DNA of 64,000 nucleotides from Nannocystis exedens (GTDB lineage: Bacteria > Myxococcota_A > Polyangia > Nannocystales > Nannocystaceae), in contig NZ_NETK01000001.1 in NCBI RefSeq assembly GCF_002343915.1, positions 620,001 to 684,000 of the forward strand, read 5' to 3'. Of this stretch, positions 30,520 to 37,988 are shown piece by piece. How positions within the stretch are numbered: the stretch's first letter is position 1; the number at the start of each line of letters is the position of its first letter. The notes under the pieces are model-generated. The model ran no database searches. It was not told the origin of the DNA and saw only the letters and a list, made by a program, of their open reading frames with translations. Position numbers and translations under genes: made by a program.

Positions 30520-32027
30520 TTGAGCGTCGTCATCGCACAGTCAGGCTCGTCGCCCTCGCCCGCCGGGCCCGAGCCGTCGTCAGGCCGGTCTTCCTCGCCC
30601 GTTGGGCGCGCGGCGTGCTCGCATGCCCCCCGCCGGGGCGACGCGTCCGGCCGCGGATCGCCTCGCCTCCTCCGCCGACTGCGCGCCGTCCTGGTCGTCG
30701 CCGCCGCGCTGGGTGCCCCGCTGCTGGCGGCCTGCGCCCCGATCGTGCGCCCGCCGAGCTACGTCGGCGCGCGCGACGTGGTCACCGACGCCTCGCTGCT
30801 CGGCCCGTTCGACGGCCAGGTCGTCGACGCCGCCACCAGCGAGCCGGTCGCCGAGGCCACGGTGGTCGCGGTCTGGTCGTACGACCGCGGCGACGGCTTC
30901 ATCGGCCCGTGGGGCGCGGAAACGACCAGCGTCACCACCGACGCCACGGGTCGCTACCGGATCCCGCCGGCCCGGCTGTCGGTGCGGGGCTCGACCGCGC
31001 GGCTCGTCGACGCCTACCTCATCGTCTACAAGCGCGGCTACGCCGGGTACCGCTCCGACGCCGTGCCGACCGGCGGCCCGCGCTCCGACTTCACGGTGCG
31101 CCACAACCGGGTCGAGCTGCGCAAGTGGCAGAACAGCGACTCGCACGCCGAGCACCTGCTGTTCCTCGCGCCGCCGCGGCCGCTGCACAAGGCCGTGCGC
31201 TGGGAGGCCGAGCTGGCCAACCTCGATCTGTTCCGCGCCCTCGGCGGCGCCGGCGGCCCTGTCGTCGCCGTCGAAGAGGAGGAGGCGAGCAAGCCGGCCG
31301 CGCAGGTGGTCGCCGAGGTGCTCGACGCCAGCGGGCTGCTCACGCCCGACGAGGTCCGCCAGCGCACCGGCTACACCGAGGCCTTCGAGGTCAAGGACCT
31401 CACCGACCTCAAGCGCACCAACTTCTATCACGGCGTCCATTTGCAGGCGATCCACAGCGACGAGCGCCACGACCTCGCGCTGCGCGTCTGGAGCGCCCCG
31501 CCGGGCGGCATGGACCCGGTCGCGGCCACGATTCAGGAGACCTTCGGCAAGGTCAAGCCGGGCGGCGACATCACCCCCGAGACGTGGAGCACCACCGCCG
31601 ACGGCGTCCACGCGATCGGCTTCGTCGACCGCACGCAGAAGATCGGCGTGCTGCTGACCTGCGGCGATCAGCAGTGTGTCGACCTCGACAGCGCGCTGAT
31701 CCTCGCCAAGCACGTCTACCGCAACCTCGACCGCCTCAAGTCGGTCCCCGACCCGGCCGGCACCGCGGCCACGCCCGCCGCCCCGGGCGCCGCCGCCCCG
31801 CCGGCCGCCCCGGCGTCCCGAGCGGCGCCGTCCCCGGCAAGACCGCCGCCCCGAGCGGCGCCGGCGCGAGCAACCCCGCCGGCGTCGCCAGTCCCAAGGG
31901 CCAGGGCGCTCCGACCATGTCCCCCGAGCCAGGTCCCACCACCGGCGCCACCGGTCCCAAGGGGCAGGGCGCTTCGACCATGTCCCCCGAGTCAGGCCAG
32001 CCGGCCGGGAAGGGCAAGCGGCCATGA
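30520..32027 (+). pseudogene. Lipoprotein with carboxypeptidase-regulatory-like domain, frameshifted
   Basis: The main frame encodes a hydrophobic leader with lipobox LLAAC, then an Ig-like regulatory domain (FDGQVVDAATSEPVAEATVVAV, TDATGRYRIPP) and a charged region up to about 31,800. Near 31,808-31,813 the frame must change: one added base in the C/G run would join PAAP to GVPSGAVPGKTAAPSG and reach the stop at 32,025-32,027, which overlaps the next gene (ATGA). The start is not resolved: no ATG or GTG lies in frame before the leader, TTG 30520 is the only usual start codon, and a second indel near the start is possible. The tail contains 14-bp repeat units. Likely a sequencing indel or a decaying gene. 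Confidence 0.55.
31899..32005. repeat. 14-bp repeat units in the lipoprotein tail
   Basis: Cores at 31,903, 31,917 and 31,931 are 14 bp apart. A second run is at 31,966, 31,980 and 31,994. Text such as GACCATGTCC and GGCCAGGGC recurs in both. Confidence 0.7.
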
Positions 32028-34486
32028 TCGGCCTGCGCCACCGGCTGCGGCGCCCCGCGGCCGCCTCGCCCGCGCCGTCCCTCGCGACCGGTCTCGAAGG
32101 CCAGGGCACCTCGACCATGTCCTCCGAGACACGTCCCCGCGGCGGCCGCCCGCTCGCAGCCGCGCCGTCCCTCGCGACCGGTCCCGAAGGCCAGGTCGCT
32201 TCGACCATGTCCTCCGAGACACGTCCCTGCGGCGGCCGCCCGCGTACCGCCTCGCCCGCGCCGTCCTCCTCGATCGGTTCCCAGACCCAGGTCGCTTCGA
32301 CCATGTCCTCCGAGACACGTCCACGCGGCGGCCGCCTGCGCGCCTGGCTGCGCCGCTCCGCCCTCGCCGCCGCCCTCGCCGTGTTCGCCGCCCCTGCCCC
32401 CGCCGCGGCGTGGGACGCCCGCGCGACCCACCTCGGCATGGTCGACCGCGCCCTCCTCGAGAGCGCCCTGCACCTGCGCTGGATGGCCGCCAGCGAGCTG
32501 CAGCGCGGCCTGTTCACCCCGCTGCGCGTCGATCCCCGGCGGCTCACCGCGCCCGAGCGGCGCATGCTGACGGCGGCGCTGCAGCTCGGCGGCCTCGAGG
32601 CGCTCGGCGGCCCGGGCGCCTGCCCCGGCCTCGGCGCCCCGCTCGAGACCCAGCGCTACTGCGTCCAGGGCGACCTGTGGGAGCTGCCGGCGCTGCAGTG
32701 GCTGCAGGTCGGCGTGCTGGCCGAGCTGGTGCCCTCGGCGCGCGCCGTCCACCACTTCGTCGACCGCGACGACCCGCTGCGCCGCGACTTCAGCGACCCG
32801 CAGCCGCGCCCCGGCCTGCTGCGCCTGCGCCAGGTCCGCCACAACGGCGGCTCGGCCGCGGCCCTGGCCACACAGACAGGTTTCTCGGGACAGGGCCCTT
32901 CGGTCATCTCGTTCCTGCGCGACGAGGCCGACCCGCTGGCCCCGCCGCAGATGTGGCGCCACCTCGAGCTGTCGTCGACCCTGCCCGACCCCGAGGCGCG
33001 GGCGCACCACCTCGCGCTGGCGCTGGTCGGCCTCGGCGCGCTGCTGCACGTGGCCCAGGACCTCGCCGTGCCGGCCCACGCGCGCGGCGACGTCAGCGGC
33101 TTCTTCAGCCCGCTGTCGCCCAGCCCCGGCGACCGCGGCCTGCCGTTCGCCGAGCTGGCCCGGCTCGCCTTCGGCCGCAGCGCCCTGCCCGGCCGCCGGA
33201 CCCCGGACGAGGTCGCCCGCGCCCGCGGGATCCCGCTGGCCGGCTCGCTCGCCGAGCACCTGTTCGGCGGCGCCGCGCCGAGCAAGGACCCTGGCGCATT
33301 GGTCCTGCCCGAAGGGACAGGTTACGAGGGCCTGGCGGTGTTCACCGCCCGCCGCTTCCTGTCCGAGGCCAGCGTCCCGGCGCCGCGCTTCCTCGACGAG
33401 GACCTCACGCCCGAGGCCGCCGCCGCCGAGCTGCTGCAGGGCAGCCGCCTCGACCCGGCCGAGCTCGAGGGCGCCCGCCTGCACCCGTGGCCGGCCCTGC
33501 GCGGCTACATCCAGAGCGGCACCGGCCGCCCGCTGGCCGCCTTCGACACCGACGACGACGGCCGCGTCCGCCCCTACGTCGACGAGGCCGTCTATCGCGA
33601 GCAGTTCGTCCACCTCGCGCCGCGCGCGATCGAGGTCACCCGCTCGCTGCTCGACTGGCTGTGGCCGGCCTGGCCCGAGCTCGACTTCGACGCGACCGCC
33701 GGCAACCTCGACTTCGCGGTCCCGCCCGGCCTGGTCGACGCGGTCGTGCTGGTCCTCCGCCAGGACGCCGCCGGCGCGCGCACCATCGTCCGCAAGGTCG
33801 CGCTGCGCCCCGGCGAGCGCAACCGCGTCAGCGGGATCCCCACCGGCCTCGGCGAGGGCGAGCGCGCCGTCGTGGTCCTGCGGGCCAGGCGAGCCACCGG
33901 CGAGCCGCTCCTGCTCGAGCACGTCCTCGGCGGCGAGAGCAAGGTCTACCCGGTCGTGCCCGCGCCCTACGTCCCGCCGCCGGCGGAACCGGCCGCGCCC
34001 GCAGAGGACATCGAAGCCGCGCCGGTCGCCGCGCCGGAGCCGGAGCCCGCGCCCGAACCGGAGCCCGAGCTCGCCCCGACCCCCGGCACCAAGGGACAGC
34101 CCGCCAAGGCCGGCACCAAGAGCCAGCCCGCCCCGGCCCAGCCCCCCGCCAGGGCGACCAGTCCCAAGGGACAGCCGGCGAAGACTACGGACGCCGGGCA
34201 AGCCAGCGACGCCACCAGTCCCAAGGGACAGCCCGCCGCCAAGCCCCCGGCCGACGCCACCAGCCCCAAGGGACAGCCCGCCGCCAAGCCCCCGGCCGAC
34301 GCCACCAGTCCCAAGGGACAGCCCGCCGCCAAGCCCCCGGCCGACGCCACCAGTCCCAAGGGACAGCCCGCCGTCAAGCCCCCGGCCGACGCCACCAGTC
34401 CCAAGGGACAGCCGGCAGCCAAACCCCCGGCCGGCGATCCGGGCGGCGCCGCGGGCACGCCCCCGAGCGGCAAGGCCAAGGGCTGA
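32024..34486 (+). CDS. Exported phospholipase C/S1-P1-nuclease-like zinc protein with repeat-rich ends
   Basis: The mature domain begins at AWDARATHLGMVDRALL (Trp then His), and contains HHFVDRDD and HVAQDLAVPAHARGD, the HxxxD and QDL-x-x-PAH pattern of the zinc-dependent phospholipase C/P1 nuclease fold. A signal peptide (WLRRSALAAALAVFAAPAPAAAW) lies near residue 105-130 if the start is ATG 32024, which is too deep. The ATG at 32303, inside a 14-bp repeat core (CCATGTCC), gives a normal signal peptide and may be the true start. The first ~100 codons are three near-copies of a repeat block. The C-terminal ~150 residues are Pro/Lys-rich, with five 15-residue DATSPKGQPAAKPPA copies. Substrate unknown. 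Confidence 0.65.
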   Translation: MIGLRHRLRRPAAASPAPSLATGLEGQGTSTMSSETRPRGGRPLAAAPSLATGPEGQVASTMSSETRPCGGRPRTASPAPSSSIGSQTQVASTMSSETRPRGGRLRAWLRRSALAAALAVFAAPAPAAAWDARATHLGMVDRALLESALHLRWMAASELQRGLFTPLRVDPRRLTAPERRMLTAALQLGGLEALGGPGACPGLGAPLETQRYCVQGDLWELPALQWLQVGVLAELVPSARAVHHFVDRDDPLRRDFSDPQPRPGLLRLRQVRHNGGSAAALATQTGFSGQGPSVISFLRDEADPLAPPQMWRHLELSSTLPDPEARAHHLALALVGLGALLHVAQDLAVPAHARGDVSGFFSPLSPSPGDRGLPFAELARLAFGRSALPGRRTPDEVARARGIPLAGSLAEHLFGGAAPSKDPGALVLPEGTGYEGLAVFTARRFLSEASVPAPRFLDEDLTPEAAAAELLQGSRLDPAELEGARLHPWPALRGYIQSGTGRPLAAFDTDDDGRVRPYVDEAVYREQFVHLAPRAIEVTRSLLDWLWPAWPELDFDATAGNLDFAVPPGLVDAVVLVLRQDAAGARTIVRKVALRPGERNRVSGIPTGLGEGERAVVVLRARRATGEPLLLEHVLGGESKVYPVVPAPYVPPPAEPAAPAEDIEAAPVAAPEPEPAPEPEPELAPTPGTKGQPAKAGTKSQPAPAQPPARATSPKGQPAKTTDAGQASDATSPKGQPAAKPPADATSPKGQPAAKPPADATSPKGQPAAKPPADATSPKGQPAVKPPADATSPKGQPAAKPPAGDPGGAAGTPPSGKAKG
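32070..32322. repeat. Three tandem blocks, each of five 14-bp repeat units
   Basis: Core positions 32,075/89/103/117/131, then 32,165/179/193/207/221, then 32,261/275/289/303/317. Within a block the spacing is exactly 14 bp; blocks start 90 and 96 bp apart. Each block carries CCATGTCCTCCGAGACACGT. It encodes the N-terminal extension of the phospholipase-like protein. Confidence 0.85.
34208..34432 (+). repeat. Five-copy 45-bp coding minisatellite
   Basis: Perfect-to-near-perfect 45-bp copies at 34,208, 34,253, 34,298, 34,343 and 34,388, each encoding DATSPKGQPAAKPPA. The unit itself contains the 14-bp repeat elements AGTCCC and GGGACAGCC. Found in the C-terminal tail of the phospholipase-like protein. 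Confidence 0.9.
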
Positions 34487-34702
34487 GCCGCCTCCTCCTC
34501 TGTGTCGGCCGGCACGGCGGACGAGCCCGCCGACGTCCTCCGAGACGACGATCACTCGCTCCAGGAGAGGAACAACGTCAGACCGGGCCGACGCCGTGCG
34601 CTCGCCGGCGGCCCGCGCGGCGGACCGTCCGCATCGGCTCTCGCCCCCCGCGCCGCGCCGGAACCGTCAGCCGTCCAGGCGGCTGTGCTACACCTCCCCG
34701 CC
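34487..34702. other. Spacer between the phospholipase-like and zinc-ribbon genes
   Basis: 216 nt with no gene supported. TACACC at 34,689-34,694 lies eight nucleotides before the GTG of the next gene and may be a -10 element. Confidence 0.4.
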
Positions 34703-36004
34703 GTGTCGACCGAGCGAGACGACGACGGCCTGATGTTGCCGCCCCTGGAGGAGCGTCGCACGCTGCTCGACCTGCTGGCCGCGCTCGTCGAGGCGCGCGG
34801 TCCGGCGCCGCTGCTCGTCGCGCCGCTGCTCGAGCCGAGCGCGAAATTCTTCCCCGATCGCTGGCAGGGCGGCGAGGGCAGCCTGCGGCGGCTCGTGCGG
34901 CGGCTGCTCCGCTACGCCGGGCTCGGCCAGCTCCGGGTCGAGGTCGCCATCTACGACGCCGACCCGGCCCGCCGCGGCGAGGTGCTCGGCAAGCCCAGCT
35001 CGCCGCGCGGCCACGACCTCGTCGTCTGGCTCGCCGCGCTCGAGCGCGACCTCGTCAAGGTCGGCGCCGAGAGCTCGGCCATGGTCGACCCGCACACCAT
35101 CGTCGCCGCCGCCGCGCGGGTGGTCGCGCACGTCTATCGCCGTCACTTCGGCCTCCCCACCACCGACGCCTTCGACCCGCGCATCGACCTCACCGGCGTC
35201 TTCCTCGGCTTCGGCGTGCTCACGGCCGACGCCGCCCTGCGCTACACCGTCCGCACCGCCGCCGGGCCGATGCAGACCCGCCGCGCCCCCGCGCGGCTCG
35301 GCGTCCTCTCGCCGCAGTCGCTGTGCTTTCTCCTGGCCGCCCAGTTGCACGCGCGCGGCCTCCCGCGGGCCGAGCGGCAGCGGATCGGCAAGCTCCTGCA
35401 GGCCAACCAGGCCGCGTTCTTGCGCCACGCCTACGCCGCCCTCGACCGCGCCGAGCCGCCGGTGAGTCAGCAGCTCGGCCTGCCGCCGCCGGAGCAGTGG
35501 CCGCCCGGGCCCGACCTCGCCGCGCTCACCGTCCCGTTCACCGACGATCCCGACGCCGCCCCCGAGACCCGGCGCGACGAGGATCCCGGGATCGTCGGCA
35601 TCAACGCCGGCAAGCCCGTGTTCCGCGTCGAGCGCAGCATGGCCGCCCGGCTGGGGCGCACGCTCGGCATGGGCGCGCTCATGCTCGGCGGCGTCGTCGC
35701 CGGCATGAAGGGCGGCCTCCAGCTCGAGGCCGGCACGATCCCCCTGATCGCCGTCGTGCTCGGCGTCACCGGCCTCGTCCTCGGCCGCTTCCTCCGCGAG
35801 TCGCGCTGCTCCGAGCCGCGCTGCGGCGCCCCGCTGGCCCCCGGCGACACGGTCTGCCCGCGCTGCCGCGGCGAGGTCGTCGGCGTCATCCACCACCCGC
35901 GCGAGCGCCTCGCCGCCGAGGAGGCGTGGCGCCGCGCCCACCCCGAGAGCGCCGAGCCGGACGCGTCGCAGTCGACCCCGGCCGCCGCGCCGCCTGCCCC
36001 TTGA
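34703..36004 (+). CDS. Membrane-associated zinc-ribbon protein, unknown function
   Basis: 433 residues. N-terminal soluble part with a repeated Leu/Ala-rich pattern and a conserved-looking AVLHLP-free core (VEVAIYDADPARRGEV, VVWLAALERDLVKVGAE). Two hydrophobic helices follow at about residues 320-345 and 352-370, then a C-terminal zinc ribbon (CSEPRCGAPLAPGDTVCPRCRG) facing the cytoplasm or periplasm. GTG 34703 was preferred over longer upstream extensions because the preceding frame is not family-like. I do not recognise the family. Confidence 0.6.
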   Translation: MSTERDDDGLMLPPLEERRTLLDLLAALVEARGPAPLLVAPLLEPSAKFFPDRWQGGEGSLRRLVRRLLRYAGLGQLRVEVAIYDADPARRGEVLGKPSSPRGHDLVVWLAALERDLVKVGAESSAMVDPHTIVAAAARVVAHVYRRHFGLPTTDAFDPRIDLTGVFLGFGVLTADAALRYTVRTAAGPMQTRRAPARLGVLSPQSLCFLLAAQLHARGLPRAERQRIGKLLQANQAAFLRHAYAALDRAEPPVSQQLGLPPPEQWPPGPDLAALTVPFTDDPDAAPETRRDEDPGIVGINAGKPVFRVERSMAARLGRTLGMGALMLGGVVAGMKGGLQLEAGTIPLIAVVLGVTGLVLGRFLRESRCSEPRCGAPLAPGDTVCPRCRGEVVGVIHHPRERLAAEEAWRRAHPESAEPDASQSTPAAAPPAP

Positions 36005-36249
36005 GCCAGCCGCTCGGGTCGGGCGCTCTCGGAGTTTTCGACCGACCGCCGCCAGTCACGGCCTGCTTCGGCGCGCCGGACGGCGACGATCGCTCGCACG
36101 GCACCCGAGCGGCTGCGGCTCACGGCTGGAGCGCGCCGGCGAGTCGAGGCTCCGACGCCGTCCACACGCATGCGGGCGTCCATGCCCCACTGGACATGCT
36201 CATGAGGACATGCCCCATCGCGCATGCCCGATCGACCATGCCCCTCGGT
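36005..36249. repeat. Spacer with a six-core 14-bp repeat array
   Basis: Between convergent genes. Cores at 36,182, 36,196, 36,210, 36,224, 36,238 and 36,252 (CCATGCCCC, GGACATGCTC, GGACATGCCC, CGCATGCCC, GACCATGCCC, TTCACGTCC), all 14 bp apart. The last core reaches into the 3' end of the HTTM gene. Only a small part of the spacer is unexplained. Confidence 0.8.
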
Positions 36250-37404
36250 TCACGTCCGCGCCAACCGCCGCAAGATCCGCCGCACCTCGTCGGGGCGGAG
36301 GAACGCCAGGTAGCTGGCCAACGTCAGCGGCGTGAACCACTCGACGTACATCATCATCTGGATGCCGACGTGCATCGCCACCCCGAAGCCGAGGAACAGC
36401 CAGCGCAGGTCGGGGATCTTCCGCCACCGCTCGCGCAGCCAGTGGGCCAGCAAGAACCCGCTGAACCCGACCTCCCAGGCCAGCACCAGCCACGTGATCG
36501 GCCGCAGCACGTACGGCTGCAGCATGGCCAGGGTGCGCGTCAGGTCGAAGTGGCGGTTGTAAGGGCTGACCATCGAGAAGTAGATCGCCGTCCCCTCCGA
36601 CTTCCAGGTCGCCCCGTGCTTGGCCAGCCCGGTCGACGTGTACACCACCGCGAGCTGGAGCTGCACGATCCGGCGGCACCACACCGGCACCGGCCCGCCC
36701 TTGCCGCGCCAGCGGGCGTCGAGGCTGAGCCCGCGGCCGGTCGGCATCAGCGCCAGCCACACGATCATCGCCGAGTGCAGCTGGTCCGGCATCGCGTAGA
36801 GGAGCGGGTTGCGGCCGACCATGCTGACCCACAACAGCGCGCTCAGCAGCGCCGCCGGCCGCGTGAACAGCCCGACCAGCCAGAGCAGGTGCGCCACCAC
36901 CCCGGCGGCGAAGATCGCCTGCACCGCCAGCGGATCGTCGACGGTGAAGAACAGCGACCAGCGGGTCGGGAACGCCTGGCGCGCGTACTGCCCGGCCAGC
37001 GGCGACGCGCTGGAGAAGTATTCGGCCACCGCCCCGACGTGCGCCAGCAGGCTGGCGGTGAACACCGCGACCAGCCCGATCCGCAGCAGCCCGAGCGCCG
37101 CCGGATCTTCCTCGCCCGTCAGCAGCGCGTCGCGCAGGCGAGCCAGCCGCCCGCGCCTGTCCTTCGCGCCCTGTCCTTCGAAACCTGCCCCTTTGGACAC
37201 GCGCCCCTCGACGCTAGGCCCGTCGCGCCCGCCCGCGGACGGTCCGGCCGTCCCCCCGTCGGCGAGCGTCGCCCCGTCCGGTCCCGGGCTGTCCCCCACG
37301 CCATGTCCCTCGGACCCTGTCGCATCGACCATGCCGGCCCTCGCCGCGATCCCCGCCGCAGCGACCGTTTCCCCCTGTCCGTCGGGACCTGCCGCTTCAG
37401 CCAT
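36250..37404 (-). CDS. HTTM-domain (vitamin K gamma-carboxylase-like) membrane protein
   Basis: 384 residues. The first ~85 residues are Gly/Ala/Pro-rich and largely encoded by 14-bp repeat arrays (37,153-37,203, 37,285-37,335, 37,371-37,407). From about residue 100 there are several membrane helices with the HTTM pattern (LLRIGLVAVFTASLLAHV, FAAGVVAHLLWLVGLFTRPAALLSALLWVS, WRGKGGPVPVWCRRIVQLQLAVVYTSTGLAKHGATW). ATG 37404 lies in a repeat core (GCCATGTCG). Its start overlaps the stop of the preceding gene by eight bases, so they form an operon. Carboxylase activity is not shown by the sequence. Confidence 0.78.
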   Translation of the reverse strand: MAEAAGPDGQGETVAAAGIAARAGMVDATGSEGHGVGDSPGPDGATLADGGTAGPSAGGRDGPSVEGRVSKGAGFEGQGAKDRRGRLARLRDALLTGEEDPAALGLLRIGLVAVFTASLLAHVGAVAEYFSSASPLAGQYARQAFPTRWSLFFTVDDPLAVQAIFAAGVVAHLLWLVGLFTRPAALLSALLWVSMVGRNPLLYAMPDQLHSAMIVWLALMPTGRGLSLDARWRGKGGPVPVWCRRIVQLQLAVVYTSTGLAKHGATWKSEGTAIYFSMVSPYNRHFDLTRTLAMLQPYVLRPITWLVLAWEVGFSGFLLAHWLRERWRKIPDLRWLFLGFGVAMHVGIQMMMYVEWFTPLTLASYLAFLRPDEVRRILRRLART

Positions 37405-37407
37405 GTC
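37153..37407. repeat. Three clusters of 14-bp repeat units in the HTTM N-terminus
   Basis: Clusters with cores at 37,157/171/185/199, at 37,289/303/317/331, and at 37,375/389/403. Cores are CCTGTCC-type or CCATGTCC-type, always 14 bp apart within a cluster. The last one contains the HTTM start codon. Confidence 0.85.
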
Positions 37408-37984
37408 GCGCCTGCGCGTCCGCCAGCATCTCGCGCACCGGCCAGGTCTTGCAGTCGATCGTCGCCAGCGGCTTGCGCTCGACCGGCCCGAGCCCGGGCT
37501 TGCCCGCGCGCACGCGGTCGGGCGGGGTGAAGCGCCGGCGGACCCGCTCGGCCACGATCTTGCGCGGCGGCTGCTCGCGGGCCAGGGCCTCGCGCACGCA
37601 CAGCGAGCGCAGGTACCACGTGCGGTTGTTGTTGGGCTTGTCGGGGTTCAGGACCGCGTAGTAGCGCCAGATGTCGACCCGCGTCTTCTGCCACGCCCAC
37701 GTCGTGCCCCAGCCGGACTGCGCTTGCGCGGCCTCGGGCAGCGCCTCGCGGCGGCCGTCCTCGAACTCCGCGTAGACCGCAAGGTACGTGTGCGCGCGGG
37801 TCGGGTCCGGCGCGTACATGTTCCACGTCTGGACCACGCTGATCTTCTTCTGCCACTGCGCCAGCGTCGCCGGCAGCTCGCCGAGCGCCGCGTTCGGCAG
37901 CCCGGGTCCGACGATCAGGACCACCAGCGCCAGCGGCAGCAGGGTGTTCCAGGCCGTCTTCAACCTGTCCCGAAGGCCAGCCAT
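37397..37984 (-). CDS. Hypothetical partner of the HTTM protein, single membrane anchor
   Basis: 195 residues: an N-terminal hydrophobic helix (WNTLLPLALVVLIVGPGLPNAAL, residues ~12-35), then a soluble domain with WNMYAPDPTRAHTYLAVYAEFEDGRREAL and WYLRSLCVREALAREQPPRKI. The WNMYAPDP pattern recurs in small proteins encoded next to HTTM genes, which suggests a functional pair. ATG 37984 lies in a region where 14-bp cores (37,951, 37,965, 37,979) cover the N-terminal codons. Function unknown. Confidence 0.65.
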   Translation of the reverse strand: MAGLRDRLKTAWNTLLPLALVVLIVGPGLPNAALGELPATLAQWQKKISVVQTWNMYAPDPTRAHTYLAVYAEFEDGRREALPEAAQAQSGWGTTWAWQKTRVDIWRYYAVLNPDKPNNNRTWYLRSLCVREALAREQPPRKIVAERVRRRFTPPDRVRAGKPGLGPVERKPLATIDCKTWPVREMLADAQARHG

Positions 37985-37988
37985 GCCG

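Noticed and set aside
30142..37530. A 2462-codon open frame on the plus strand
   Set aside because: It passes through three genes on both strands in low-complexity Arg/Pro text. Only its 5' portion (lipoprotein) has domain-like sequence; the rest is GC-rich shadow frame.
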